This document shows positions 54,057 through 64,000 of a stretch of 64,000 nucleotides of DNA, piece after piece. The position numbers and the translations under genes were made by a program. The first letter of the stretch is position 1, and the number at the start of each line of letters is the position of its first letter. The stretch is taken from NCBI GenBank assembly GCA_029204225.1, contig MU831881.1:34628-98627 (forward strand), given 5' to 3'. The notes under the pieces are model-generated. The model had not been told where the DNA came from. It was given only the letters and a program-made list of their open reading frames with translations, and did not search any database. This stretch comes from Diphasiastrum complanatum. Taxonomy: Eukaryota > Streptophyta > Lycopodiopsida > Lycopodiales > Lycopodiaceae.

Positions 54057-54149
54057 CAATTAGCAAATGAAGAAACAAAACATTTCAATTGCCAAAGCTT
54101 TGCTAGCTTTCCACCCTAATTTTGATAGAAAAGACACACTAAGTGAAAA
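54057..54149 (-). repeat. Gypsy-2 LTR continuation after copy B
   Basis: CAATTAGCAAAT resumes the gypsy-2 LTR (compare 57997-58010). Beyond about 54070 the match weakens and I cannot follow it; a copia LTR seems to start at 54150. Confidence 0.45.
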
Positions 54150-55166
54150 TGTTCGCGAATATTTCGCGACACACGACACGAAATTGTTCGTGACACAAAA
54201 TCATGCGTGCTCCACTAAGGACCAAGAAGATCAGCCAAGTACCATGGGGTACAAATATTTGATATGATATTGTGACATCAACAGAAGTGCTTTAGGACGT
54301 GGCTAATCTACCACTCTCGTAATCCATGATTAGTTATAGATGTTTAATCAGTCTGATCAGGGAAGATACTCGACACGACACGAGAAAATTCGCGAACTAT
54401 ATACATTATGCTTGATGCATACAACTACAAGACGAAAATATACAGAATACATGTCCGTCTGTGAGTGAGAAAATTTTGTAAGAGAATCAGCAAATCCAAA
54501 AGTCCGCTAGTAAGCGAGACACTATTCGTGGGAGAACTGTGTATCTCTCATGCCAATGCACTATGTGGATCTATCATGCAGTGCTTGAAAAACAAGAGGA
54601 TCAATAGATAATGTAGCTGCTATGCACATATTATTCTGAATGATTGTATGATCTTGAATAAATTTTGGTCTGCTATTGTTCGTGTATCTCATTTACTTGT
54701 TTATTCAATTACGCACATTGGTTCAATCTTGTTGAATGTTGTATTAATATATAACGAAGATCATCAGTGTTTGTCTGTATTCTGGAGGATTGTAGGAGTG
54801 ATATAGCCAACAGTGACTAGCAATCATATCTGAATTCCAGATGAACCGATTTTGTTCGCGACTATTTTTGCTTCGCTTCATGTTTCGTATTGTTTCTTTT
54901 CGAGATCACTTTGCTTTCAGCATAAACCAATTTCAGAGCTCATTCAAGTTTTGCTTCGCTTTGCTTCATTTTGTTTCATCTAGTTTTTGTTTCGTTTCGT
55001 TGTAGAGCCCGATTGATCCTTCACAAATTCTTCTCGAACAAAATTCTCGAACAAAAATTATTCCTGATTAAATAGTTTCGCGAAAATTTTGTGAATCGTT
55101 CGAGAGACTCCCATTAGTTTGTCACCAGAATTTTAGCTAGAATTCCATTTTGCACTTTTCATATCA
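54150..55166 (+). repeat. Probable 5' LTR of copia Z
   Basis: Starts TGTTCGCGAATATTTCGCG and ends CATATCA one base before the primer site, giving TG...CA ends and about 1017 bp. It is rich in TTCGCGA/TTCGTG-like pieces and GCTTCGCTT/TTTCGTTTCG repeats (54835-55010). The left end is inferred. Confidence 0.5.
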
Positions 55167-55167
55167 G

Positions 55168-55180
55168 TGGTATCAGAGCA
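55168..55180 (+). other. Primer-binding site of copia Z
   Basis: TGGTATCAGAGCA, the initiator-Met type, one base after the inferred LTR end. Confidence 0.88.
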
Positions 55181-55289
55181 TGTCATAGTCTGACATAGCC
55201 GCAAAGCTATAAGATCCAGGAGGCTAAGCATTCAAGCAAAGAACCATCAACAAGTGAGAACACAATAAGTAGAAATAGCAGAGTGGAGA

Positions 55290-55950
55290 CAAGAAGACGT
55301 GCGTGAGATGCAAACATGAAGGACATATTGTCGATCGTGTTGGCTAAACCCAAAAATTGAATGTATCCACTGTCATAAGAAGGGTCATGCAGCCATGGAT
55401 TGCCACCAGAACCCAAGAAACAAACAAGCTCAAAGCAGACAGGAGAACAATAATAGTTTGTCCTATGCCGAGGAGGCAAAGAGCTCAAAGATGGGCGAAG
55501 AAAGATCGAATCACGGAAATTCAACCGCCTACATCTATGTAGACATGTGTGCAGTATCAACACCTGACGTACAAGAGAAATCCTTGATTCAGGAGCTACC
55601 TCACATTTCGTTACATCAAGATGGATCATGTCTGATTTCTGAACTGCAGATCCATCAAGATTTATCATTCTTGGAGATGGATCAAAGCATCAAGTGAATG
55701 GTATTGGTTCACTGTGGCTCAACACAAACGACAGAGACAGACAACTCGAAGATGTTCTGTTCATGCCCACACTAAAACAGGACTTGCTATTAGTGGCAAG
55801 AATAGCTGATGCAGAGATGCATGTAACGTTTTCAGATGAAGCATGCAACGTTGTTGATGCAAGCACCAGTACACTGATCACTCAAGATAGAAGAAAAGGC
55901 AACCTATATATATCACTTGAAGGGAAGATGATTCACTTACTCTCATAAAG
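55290..55950 (+). pseudogene. copia Z gag knuckle and protease
   Basis: A knuckle IECIHCHKKGHAAMDC (CX2CX4HX4C, about 55358-55400) in one frame is followed by the protease LDSGATSHFVTSRW (about 55583-55625) in another, GDGSKHQVNGIGSLWLNTND, LEDVLFMPTLKQDLLLVARI and GNLYISLEGKM. A stop follows at 55948 and the sequence then switches to a - strand copia fragment, so integrase and RT are lost. Frame changes occur near 55560 and 55690. Confidence 0.85.
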
Positions 55951-57333
55951 AATTCACAGTTTGCCTCAATACAAATTTTCAAACAATGAGTGAACAAATC
56001 ACTTTTGCTCTTGCATGACTCAAGAGTATACATTTGATGAAATAACCAATTGCTTTCTAATTGATTTAAAATCATTTTCAACCTTTTAAGAACATCATCT
56101 ATGTTCTCAAGAGAGACTTTATACTCAACTAGTATGGCTTTACTCCAATTTTGAGATGCAATGATCTCATTGAAGCAAATTGATTTATCAAATGACAAGA
56201 GAAGTAAGTATGAGATGTATACCACATAGATATGCTCCTCTTTCCATTGAAATGTGAGCCACATGGGTTCAACCATGTTTCTTGAGTTTCTTTTTGGAAT
56301 CACAACTTGAGAAGGTCTCTCCTCCTCAATCCTTGGCACACTTGAACCTTGAGATGATTCTTTAAGATCCTCTTCATGGTGCTCCTTCTTGATGGAAATC
56401 CGAGACCTCCATGTCTCATAATGATCACAACAACTATGACCACACAATATGCACTTCCTATGATTATTAAAATTACTTATGCTAGAAACATAAGTCCAGA
56501 AATCACCACAACTTGGCATGATTTTTCTAATATTGAAATCAAAAGAAGGCTAACTACTTGCTTATGGATATAAGTGTCCACTTTGGATGCTTCACTTATT
56601 CTCATAAGAAGTTTACAAATTGCCTTTAAGATTGAAAACTTACAGTTTTCATCTTTATGAATGAACACATCATTCTTGAAACCAAAAGATCCTACATTAT
56701 GAAGATATTTCCATTTCCTTGACTTCATAACTAATGTAAGCTTACAAGGAAAACATATTTTGCTATCTTTTAAGGCATCACACTCAACTAGTATTGCCTT
56801 AATCCACCTTTGAGATACAAAAATCTCTTCAAAGCAAAATGGTTCTTCATAAGTTGACATGAGAGCATAAATAAAACTATTTTCATTTTGTGATTGCTCC
56901 TTGATTGATTTCTCTTGAATAATAACAATAAGTTTGAACTTGTCCAAAGTTACAAGCAAAATACTTTCCAAGGACATAAAATAAATCCAAGTTACTTTCA
57001 TGAAAGTGACATCTATCTTTGCATATTGAACCAAACAATGCACTTCCAAATGAAAAATTTCAAAAGATTCAACATGTGTTGTGATGTACTCTTGAAGCCA
57101 AATCTTGCAAGTCCTTGTGAGACTCCAAGCCTGATTCACCTTTCACAAAGGAAACACCTTTCCTTGGACTTGTCCTTCTTGTATTTGCATTTCAAACTTG
57201 AAGCTCCATCCTTCACCTCGTCCCCCTTGCTTTGGTTCTCCTTGGATGGTTTGGTCTTCTTTTTGTAGCATCTTGAGAAAAAGTATCCTCCCTTTCCACA
57301 AAGGTTGCACTCAGGATCCTTTCTTTCCTTCAA
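55951..57333 (-). mobile_element. Degenerate copia relative with tandem duplication
   Basis: On the - strand the knuckle region (CNLCGKGGYFFSRC, then a Lys-rich linker and RCFLCER) at 57136-57333 leads into the frame 56477-57139. That has HLEVHCLVQYAKIDVTFMKV, WIYFMSLESILLVTLDKFKL and then FCFEEIFVSQRWIKAILVEC (like the start of copia RT). The next frame, 55878-56519, repeats the second half: ICFNEIIASQNWSKAILVEY and FFMRVSESSS against LLMRISEAS. The region before FEEI may match the family-specific part of copies A and B (VHSSVHLARVV, LPLRFMVFI). It is a non-autonomous derivative. Function unknown. Confidence 0.55.
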
Positions 57334-57411
57334 TAGGATGCCACCTATAGTGCTATGTGAATAAAAACCTGTGATATGATACTACAAATGCAATTTGTGA
57401 CTTTCAAGATA

Positions 57412-57736
57412 CTAGATTTGAACCACAATGTGAATCATGAGATCATAAACAACTGCATATGCAAACAGTAAACGTAGGGACAAATGTTTTGCGACAGAAG
57501 AGAAGTCGATATCGTATCTTTCAAAAACCCCTTCGCTACAAGTCTGGCTTTGTACTTTGAAATGTCTCCATTCGGTCCATACTTGAGTTTGTATACCCAC
57601 TTGCATTTTAAAGTCTTTCGCTTATTTGATAATGGTTGCAACGTCCATATCCGATTCTTGCTCATGGATTCCAGCTCCTCATTTGTAGTGGGTTTCTTTT
57701 CTTGCCTAACCTGAATCCAAGATCTAGTCAATCTAG
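57412..57736 (-). pseudogene. copia RT N-terminal fragment
   Basis: NEELESMSKNRIWTLQPLSN, LKCKWVYKLKYGPNGDISKY and KARLVAKGF give the start of copia RT. A frameshift leads to DIDFSSVAKHLSLRLLFAYA, and then the fragment ends near 57412. Its other end abuts a gypsy-2 LTR. Confidence 0.88.
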
Positions 57737-58442
57737 CATCAAAGCGATGGAGTTAGTTGTCACACGGAGGTTCGTTCCCATGAGAGCGATAGTATAGTTC
57801 AGATTTCAACATGAATGGAGGATCTAACACTATCATCCATTAACACTAAGCATTAACACTACATCCATTAACCCTACTTCCATTAACCCTAAATCCACAA
57901 CAATGATAGAAACTTACTCTTCTCTCTCTTCTTTTCTCTCTCACAAAAAGCATAAGAAATAGCAATCCCAATAATGATCAAATCCAACAATTAGCAAATA
58001 CAAAGGAAACATGAGAAATGGAGGAAAAGAGAGGAAGAGCAAGGACATCCATCAATCCATTTCTAAAGAGAACCAATCTGCTTTATTGAAATGAGGAAAT
58101 GAACATGAGGAGCAACTCGAGTTGGTCCTTTTTTATAGTAGAGAGGAGGATCTTGGCCTTTGAATCCTATTGGTCCAGTCTTGCCTCTCTTTTTATTCAA
58201 ATTTAAAAAAGTGTGGGAACCATCAAAATTGGAGGGAAACCCAACTTTATTCACTAACTTGACATTTAGGCCCTGCGACATTAAAAGTCTCGCAAAAAGG
58301 CCTAAAGTCCTTTATTAACTTTTAACTAATCAATCAAATAACTATGTGATCATCGGGTTGGACTTACACACACAAGGTGCCAAATCCCTCTCACTTATAA
58401 ACTAGGGTTAGAATTGCCTTGGGATCCGCAAACCCTCCAACA
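57737..58442 (-). repeat. 3' LTR of gypsy-2 (truncated at left)
   Basis: On the - strand it begins TGTTGGAGGGTTTGCGGATC at 58442, after GTGGAGAATAC, and runs to about 57737, where copia RT sequence begins. It parallels the LTR at 49209: GGAGGTTCGTTCCCATGAGAG, CATTAACACT repeats (57835-57895), CTCTCTCACAAAAA, CCAACAATTAGCAAAT. Confidence 0.75.
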
Positions 58443-58492
58443 GTATTCTCCACCAAAACTGGTGGCGGTCCCACGACACTTGCAATATGCCG

Positions 58493-60215
58493 TTATTGGG
58501 GACTTTTATTGGCTTCGCGCTGAATCTTAATTAAATGATACTGCACCTTCTCCATAAAGTCGAGGCATGCAGTATTGAAATCCAAATTGTGTGGTAGGAA
58601 ACAACGGTGGGCTCCGACAATCCATTTGGAAGTTGTCCATGAGGTGAAGTGGGATTTCCAAGAGCCTCCCATCATAGCCGCATGAAAATAGAGATGAGCA
58701 ATCGACAGCTGATCTTTAATTTGCTCTGAGGCCATCGGCTTATTTGGATCGAATGCCAGGAGAGAAAGGCAATCATCTCATTTGGTTGCCACTGATGCCA
58801 ACAGAGTTAGATCTTTAGCAAACATGGCCGATTTTCGCACCGTTGGATCCGGAGAGTGGACATACTCTCTCTGATATGCTTGTAAGGCGCGGTGGAAATC
58901 CACTGAGATGGTCTAGCTGTAAGGCTGATGGATGATTGGCCAATTGGGCGTATGGATGGTGATTTTGTCCATAGCCAACCCCAAATCTTTCCATTTATTT
59001 CTTCATGACATTGGCATGTAATAGGGATCAACCCGCAACTGGCGAGGGCTGGCGACGTAACTCCTAATTGATTCTGGAGTTTTCTCAAAAACCGTGATTC
59101 TCCATGCCAGCTGCTCTCCTAGTGTAGGTATTTTGTCCAACTCTTTGTCGGCCTCGATCTTGGAGGTCTTAAATTTCAGAACCCATCCACCACGCAAGGA
59201 CTCATGCGGATGTTGCTTTAAGAAGGTCTGGATCTGGTCCTCGACGCTAATGGGCCTTCTGAATAGAGGTATTGTCCTTGATGAGGATGGACCCGGTTGT
59301 ACTGTTGGTATGGTTGGTGGTTGATCTGCTATATCTAGAGCTCCCCCTGGGTCCATGCTCGAATCAATCCTTGTATCCATTGGTACAGTTTCTTGGCGCG
59401 AAGGGGAGAATTGCAGCATGACCGGGATGGGGATTTGTGGTCCAACTTCCAACACTTGAGCGATTGCTTTTTCATAGGCGGTGATGGTCTCTTTTGCCTT
59501 TGCCAACTCAGGTTGAAGCTGCTCCTTTGAACCTATCAAAGCGGCCTTGGAATCCTTGAAGGGCCACTTTGTAGGTCTCCACTTTTTTGAATAAATACGC
59601 AATCTCCGTCGGTGTGACCGGATGATCGGGTATTTGCGTTTGCAGATAGGCATCACGCTCAAGGGCGGTCGTATCCAATTCACTTTGAAGCCATGTGCGA
59701 TCTTGTTCGGCCATTTGTAATTGCCCCTTCAGCAGCTGCACCTATTGCTTGGCATCTTGCACTGCCTTATCTACCTGATCCTGTGCGGTTGTCAGGGCAT
59801 TTTGCAAGGAGCTGATGTAGGTTTCTAAGTGATCAACTTTTGTTGGGCCAACTTCTTTTCTCTTTCAGCCTTATCTTCATGTTGTCTGGCTATCTTCAAC
59901 TCTCGATCTAGTTGGACAATTTTCTGGCTGATCAGAGTGTTTTCGGATCCTAGATCAGAGATCCTCTGTTCCATTTCCTTCTTCTTATCTAGCATAGACT
60001 GGATCACTTTCCCAAGGCTTGAAACCAACCCTAGAGCATCACCAGAATCGACGGTCGTGGCAGCGACAGCAGCAGAAGGACCTGATGGTACTGTCCTTGG
60101 TATGCGTGGAATAGGTGCCATGGTCTCTTCTTCTTCAAAAATATCTCCTCTTCAAACCCTTCAGGCACTATGACGTCAAACTGTTTTGGTGATTTTACAA
60201 TTGTGTCGACCCGAA
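58493..60215 (-). pseudogene. Gypsy-2 ORF3: Pro-rich, coiled coil, conserved C-terminal domain
   Basis: Lies between pol and the 3' LTR. It opens near 60215 with FDVIVPEGFEEEIF, then a Pro/Ala-rich part, LGKVIQSMLDKKKEMEQRIS and REKKLAQQKLIT (heptads, 59825-60121). Further frames give QLQMAEQDRTWLQSELDTTA, IPDHPVTPTEIAYLFKKVET and DSKAALIGSKEQLQPELAKA, a Pro/Ser-rich hinge, and then the C-terminal domain (LRGGWVLKFK, AWRITVFEK, LRVDPYYMPMS at 59003; NWPII, VDFHRALQAYQREYVHSPD; SIAHLYFHAAMMGGSWKSHF to 58493). About 550 residues in total. It needs several frame changes, so it is not intact here. It is not a known Env or capsid protein as far as I can tell. Extra ORFs are known in plant Athila/Tat elements; this one I cannot assign. 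Confidence 0.75.
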
Positions 60216-61620
60216 GTGTGGCTGGGCTACCTTGTGTGTGAGGTTGCTGGCTGCATCTTCGACACCAATAGTAGATTCATGGATATGTCCGAATACTCTT
60301 CCAGGGGATTGGGGTTCAAAGGGCATTGGGCTCTGGGACATTTCAAAGATTTTGGTGGCCCCAAGGGGGTCAGAATCATCGAACATATCCATAAAGAACT
60401 GTTGTGTTGGGTGAGGTGGCTTTCGGTGTGCGGGGGTGAGGCAGCCTGGGCAGCTTGGTGATGGGAATGGTAGACCAATGGTCGCAGACTGTCCTTGTAT
60501 GGGAGCATAGCGAGGGGGAAGCATCAGAGGCTAGGGGGGATGAGAAGTTCAGTGCGAACAACTGACAAGGTAATGCCTAGTGCGACGTCGTGACGCGGAG
60601 AGGCGAGTCAGGAATTACGATCTTGCTGCGTGGACGATGACTATGAGAGCTTGAGGCCTGATGGATTGATTCCCCTCTTGAACCAATTATATGATATCAA
60701 GAGGGGCTTTGGCCAATTTAGTGTGGGACTCCACTATCCTGTGAAGGATTTGAGAAGTGATGCGGTCTTTCCTGAGGTTGCCACCATCAGGAAATTATTC
60801 AATAGCTGGGCAGCTGCGTGGGATGGAAGGCTCAGTGAGGGCTTCCAGAAGGTAGGTCCAGTGCATATCGTTCGGTGAGGTCAATAAATGGCTTGATGGC
60901 TTGTTTGGCTGTGCTTGTGATTGGGTGAGGCCTGTGTTTCCAGATGTATATTTCCTATAGCTGCAAGTGCGGCCTCAGTGACGTGCACCTTGTGTGTGGC
61001 TCCTTGAAAAGACATATAGAATTTGGATTTCTCTTCGTTCTACGTATTAAAGGCAAGAGTAATGAAATCATATTGATGCGACCCCGAAAAGGCTCTATCA
61101 TGAATAACCCATTGTAGTGAGCAGAGGCTCCGCAAGGGTCATCCACTGAGTGACCATGCTTGTGCTAGGAAGAATCATGATGTCCATTGCAAATGGGACA
61201 TCACGATGGATAGTATAGCGCTGAGATTGGGATGTATCGGTAGAAGACATGATGATTAGAAAGGAATTATAAACGCGTGAAAGTGTATCATAAGGCAATG
61301 CAAGAAATTTGGAAGGCTTTGGTCGCAAGAAAAATTCGTAAGAGTTTCGCTAGCACAAGTGAGGAATGAATCAAATTCAGCCAACTTATAGGTGAATTTG
61401 GTGGGTCCATTACACTGAATAGTAGTTTGGCTGATCAGTTCTGAACAAAAATTTGCAGGCATGTGCAAGTATTGTAAAAATAGGGCTATAAAAATCTCGG
61501 CGAAGGTTTCTAGGGATCTGAACCTATTAAGCAAACGTTTTCTAGGGCTGGCAAAGGATGAACCTTCGCCCAAGAGGGTCCCTTCGGCCCAAGTACTGTC
61601 ATAAATGTATTTTTTCACAA
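60216..61620 (-). other. Region between gypsy-2 pol and ORF3; coding status unclear
   Basis: Several - strand frames of 60-120 codons (for example 60195-60524, 60955-61146, 61098-61328, 61256-61618) look partly protein-like. One contains YKLAEFDSFLTCASETLTNF, echoed at 28061-28315 in gypsy-1. MSSTDTSQSQRYTIHRDVPF at about 61190-61250 could be an ORF start. I cannot show a single reading frame through it. Confidence 0.4.
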
Positions 61621-61870
61621 TCTGAACCTATGAACAGCCTAATTTTGACATGTTAAGATCATCTAGCAGGTCGACGAAGGTCATAATGAGGTTATGATGC
61701 TCGACGAAGGTTCCCAATATGGCATATCACTGAACATTTGTCTGACTCAAAAATTGGATTTTCTCTTGTCAGAACCTTCGCCACCTCAATTTAGATAAAT
61801 CAAGGGTGGATGTACAGTCTGAGAGCTCAGCGAAGGTTTCTGGTACTGTTATTGGCCAAATCTACTCAAA
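61480..61870 (-). other. Post-pol GCGAAGGTT motif cluster of gypsy-2
   Basis: GGCGAAGGTTT, GACGAAGGTT, AGCGAAGGTTT and the inverse AACCTTCGCC recur about six to eight times (near 61500, 61560, 61675, 61701, 61783, 61833). They are the same motif as in the gypsy-2 leader at 48.0-48.9 kb. Confidence 0.7.
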
Positions 61871-61898
61871 TCGGTAATTTTCTAAGTCATTTTTCATA

Positions 61899-61901
<3 letters not shown>

Positions 61902-61951
<50 letters not shown>

Positions 61952-61959
61952 TATATATT
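61902..61959. repeat. (TA)n microsatellite
   Basis: About 29 TA units with one interruption, between gypsy-2 pol and ORF3. Confidence 0.97.
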
Positions 61960-62137
61960 GTGCTTCCTTTTCCTTATGCTGATGACCTCTTGACTTTTGC
62001 TCATCAGTCTTTCCTTATTTTTTTTGTTTTCTTTTGTTTTTGTTTTTTTTTATAACTATCTTTTTCAAAAAAGTCAGCAAATTAAATACTGAAAACAAAA
62101 ACTTGAAAAACAAATAAAATTAAAAAATATATTGAGA

Positions 62138-64000
62138 TTAGGCTTGCTGAACTGGTGGAGCAGGCTGACAAAATTTGCGTAATCGACTGCCATTTACCGG
62201 AATATCAAATCGTTTTCCATCCAAGTGCTCAAGAATTTCAGGATTTCCTTCACTTTATACGGGCCTTCTCCAGTAAACTTCAACTTACCCTTGATCAGCT
62301 TGGTTTTGTACATCAATGCAAAGATCTCCTGCTTTCAGATCTTTCTTGTGCAATCAACGATCATGCCATGCCTTGCGACGGGCTTTCTCTACCTGATAAG
62401 GCATGAACTGCATCATCGAGTTTCACATAATTTGTGCAATGCTTCATGACGGAGTTGTAAAGACATATCATCATACAATCGTTCCGTTGCTGCTATGCGT
62501 AAAGATGGGATTAAAAATTCAATTGGCATAACAAACATCTTGACCATAAACCAGTTGAAAAGGTGGTTTGATTTGTACTATTTTTGTATGCCCATAATGT
62601 TGCATACAATTTATGTTCCCAATCGGACCGACTCGCTTCAACTATCTTTGTCATAATGGTGCAGAGAATCTTATTAGAAGATTCAGCTTGGCCATTCCCT
62701 CTGGGATAGTAGGGAGTACTTAATCTGTGTATAACGAAAAAATCTTCCAGTAAACACTTTATTGTTTTGATTAACAAAGTGTGTACCCCCGGTCACTGAC
62801 AATTTCGATCGGACATCCAAATCTGAATTATAATATTTTCACATAGAAACTTGGCCGTAGATTTCGCATCAGCCACTTTGACAGCTTTGGCTTCAACCCA
62901 CTTGGTCATATAATCAGTTGCGACGATAATGTATCGGGCCTGAGATCCTTGCGCGGTAGGATGAATAGGAACAACATAATCCAGTCCCCATTTTTCAAAT
63001 GGTGCTTTTGATAAAACTGGATGTAAGGTTCATAATTATGTTGAGTAGGCCATCGTGCTTGCTGGAAAACATCACATGTCTGAATAAAATTTTCTGTCGT
63101 TATGAAACGTAGGCCACCAACAACCGATTGTAAAAGTTTGCGAACATAATATCTGTAGAGAAGTGTCCTCCACCCATGCCATCATGTGAAAACATGATTA
63201 AATCTGGTACTTCATGCGATAAAACACATCTTCGTAAAATATTATCTAATCCACAACGGTACAATGTCCTGCAATTAATTGATAAGGTTGAGTCTTATGA
63301 ATCAATTGTCTTTTCTATACTTTGTCAAGGAGTCATTTGGTTGTCCTAGCATCAGGTACTCAACAATATCTGCCCGCCCACTCAGGTACTACTTGAACAT
63401 AGAACAACACAGCATACTGGCAGTTCATCATCCACTTCAGTATTTACTGTGTGCGGGATTCAATTCCAAAACGGTGATCGGCTAGATAATGTTGCTTTCC
63501 CTTTTCTAACCACAATTCGAAAGTCAAATTCAGTCAATAATAATAACCATCTTGCAATACATCCAGTAATACACGTCTTGTTTACCAAGTAAAGTAACGG
63601 TTGTGATAATCCGTATAAAATGCAAAGTGCGTTTCCATGAGGTAGTGACAAAATTTCTGAACAGAAAAAATCATGGCTAGTGCTTCATGTTATGTTGTTG
63701 AATAATTCTTTTCTGGATCTGTAAGGTGTCTGCTTGCAAGATCGTATGGAATAATCCTTCTTATAGTCACCTGACTGTGTCAAAACTGACTCCAATGGCG
63801 TATTTTGAGGCATCCGTATGAACATGAAACTCTAATGTCCAATCTGGAGAACGCAGTATTGGTGCTGAAGTTAATACTTTTTCTTAACTTTTCAAAGGCT
63901 TCTAACGCCTCTACTGTCAAATAGGAAAAATAGTTAGTTTGTATATAGGTCGTGCTAAATCCGCAAAGAAGATAAAAATACGATAGTAGTTCGCATGACC
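62138..64000 (-). pseudogene. Gypsy-2 pol: RNase H and integrase, runs off the window
   Basis: From the right edge, readable across many frameshifts: GHANYYRIFIFFADLARPIY, PDWTLEFHVHTDASKYAIGV (RNase H Asp, about 63800-63860), RADIVEYLMLGQPNDSLTKY (spacer), then integrase: WPTQHNYEP, FGCPIEIVSDRG (Asp) near 62800-62830, the STPYYPRGNGQAESSNK block (Glu) at 62690-62740, SRSDWEHKLYATLWAYKN, PFQLVYGQDV. The C-terminal part reads KARRKAWHDR and KKDLKAGDL, ending PVNGSRLRKFCQPAPPVQQA at stop 62138-62140. The RT lies outside the window. It is more heavily decayed than the gypsy-1 pol. Confidence 0.88.

Noticed and set aside
49519-54061. A perfect 5-bp target-site duplication around copy B
   Set aside because: The flanking bases are ACAGT and CAATT; only an offset, one-mismatch match (ACAGT/ACAAT) is possible, so I do not claim it.
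60630-60878. An 82-codon + strand open frame (LIPLLNQLYDIKRGFGQFSV...)
   Set aside because: It lies antisense within the gypsy-2 post-pol region and resembles no known protein; probably a chance frame opposite decayed ORF3-proximal sequence.

Overview
This is nuclear DNA of a land plant with a large, retrotransposon-filled genome. The evidence is spliceosomal introns with GT/AG borders in a conserved splicing-factor gene, Ty1/copia elements with the usual initiator-Met-type primer site (TGGTATCAGAGC), Ty3/gypsy elements of the non-chromovirus Athila/Tat type, and long AT-rich spacers with TA, CT and GA microsatellites. An intronless actinoporin-like gene (40748-41311) suggests, but does not prove, a seed-free plant such as a fern, lycophyte or moss, because actinoporin-like proteins are known from mosses. 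I cannot name the species.

Only two convincing host genes are present. At 2369-4342 (+) are the last three exons of a CWC22 spliceosome-factor gene (acidic linker, MA3 domain, charged tail). Its 5' exons are not in view, and a dead copia pol fragment lies upstream of them. At 40748-41311 (+) is a complete 187-codon gene resembling actinoporin/bryoporin-type membrane-binding proteins, with a 47-bp minisatellite and a TATA-like box just upstream. Weak coding-like stretches at 42.9-43.3, 44.6-45.3 and 27.7-28.0 kb (all -) are unassigned.

The rest is nested mobile elements. 6.1-7.6 kb: orphan coiled-coil ORF. 9.1-13.0 kb: non-autonomous copia copy A. 13.0-17.3 kb: copia element X (-). 18.1-20.9 kb: a second orphan retroelement ORF, split by a chromovirus remnant. 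21.7-27.4 kb: LTR X, copia W and copia Y fragments. 28.0-36.95 kb: gypsy-1 (-). 36.95-39.97 kb: a related, internally deleted gypsy copy (+). 45.5-46.6 kb: copia/LTR-X fragment. 46.7-49.5 kb: gypsy-2 gag, leader and LTR (-), whose LTR is interrupted by copia copy B at 49.5-54.06 kb, complete with both LTRs. 54.15-55.95 kb: copia Z. 55.95-57.7 kb: more copia debris containing a tandem duplication. 57.7-64.0 kb: gypsy-2 3' LTR, an extra ORF (here called ORF3) and pol (-).

The most notable systems are two. First, an extra coiled-coil ORF lies between integrase and the 3' LTR of the gypsy elements and recurs in recognisable form at three places, with a weaker fourth candidate. Second, a non-autonomous copia family lacks most of integrase, RT and RNase H in two copies, while keeping gag, protease and a shared, unusual replacement region. 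The gypsy leaders and post-pol spacers also carry many scattered copies of a short motif (GCGAGGGTT or GCGAAGGTT) on both strands. All element boundaries and homologies are from reading by eye; none has been checked by alignment software or database search.
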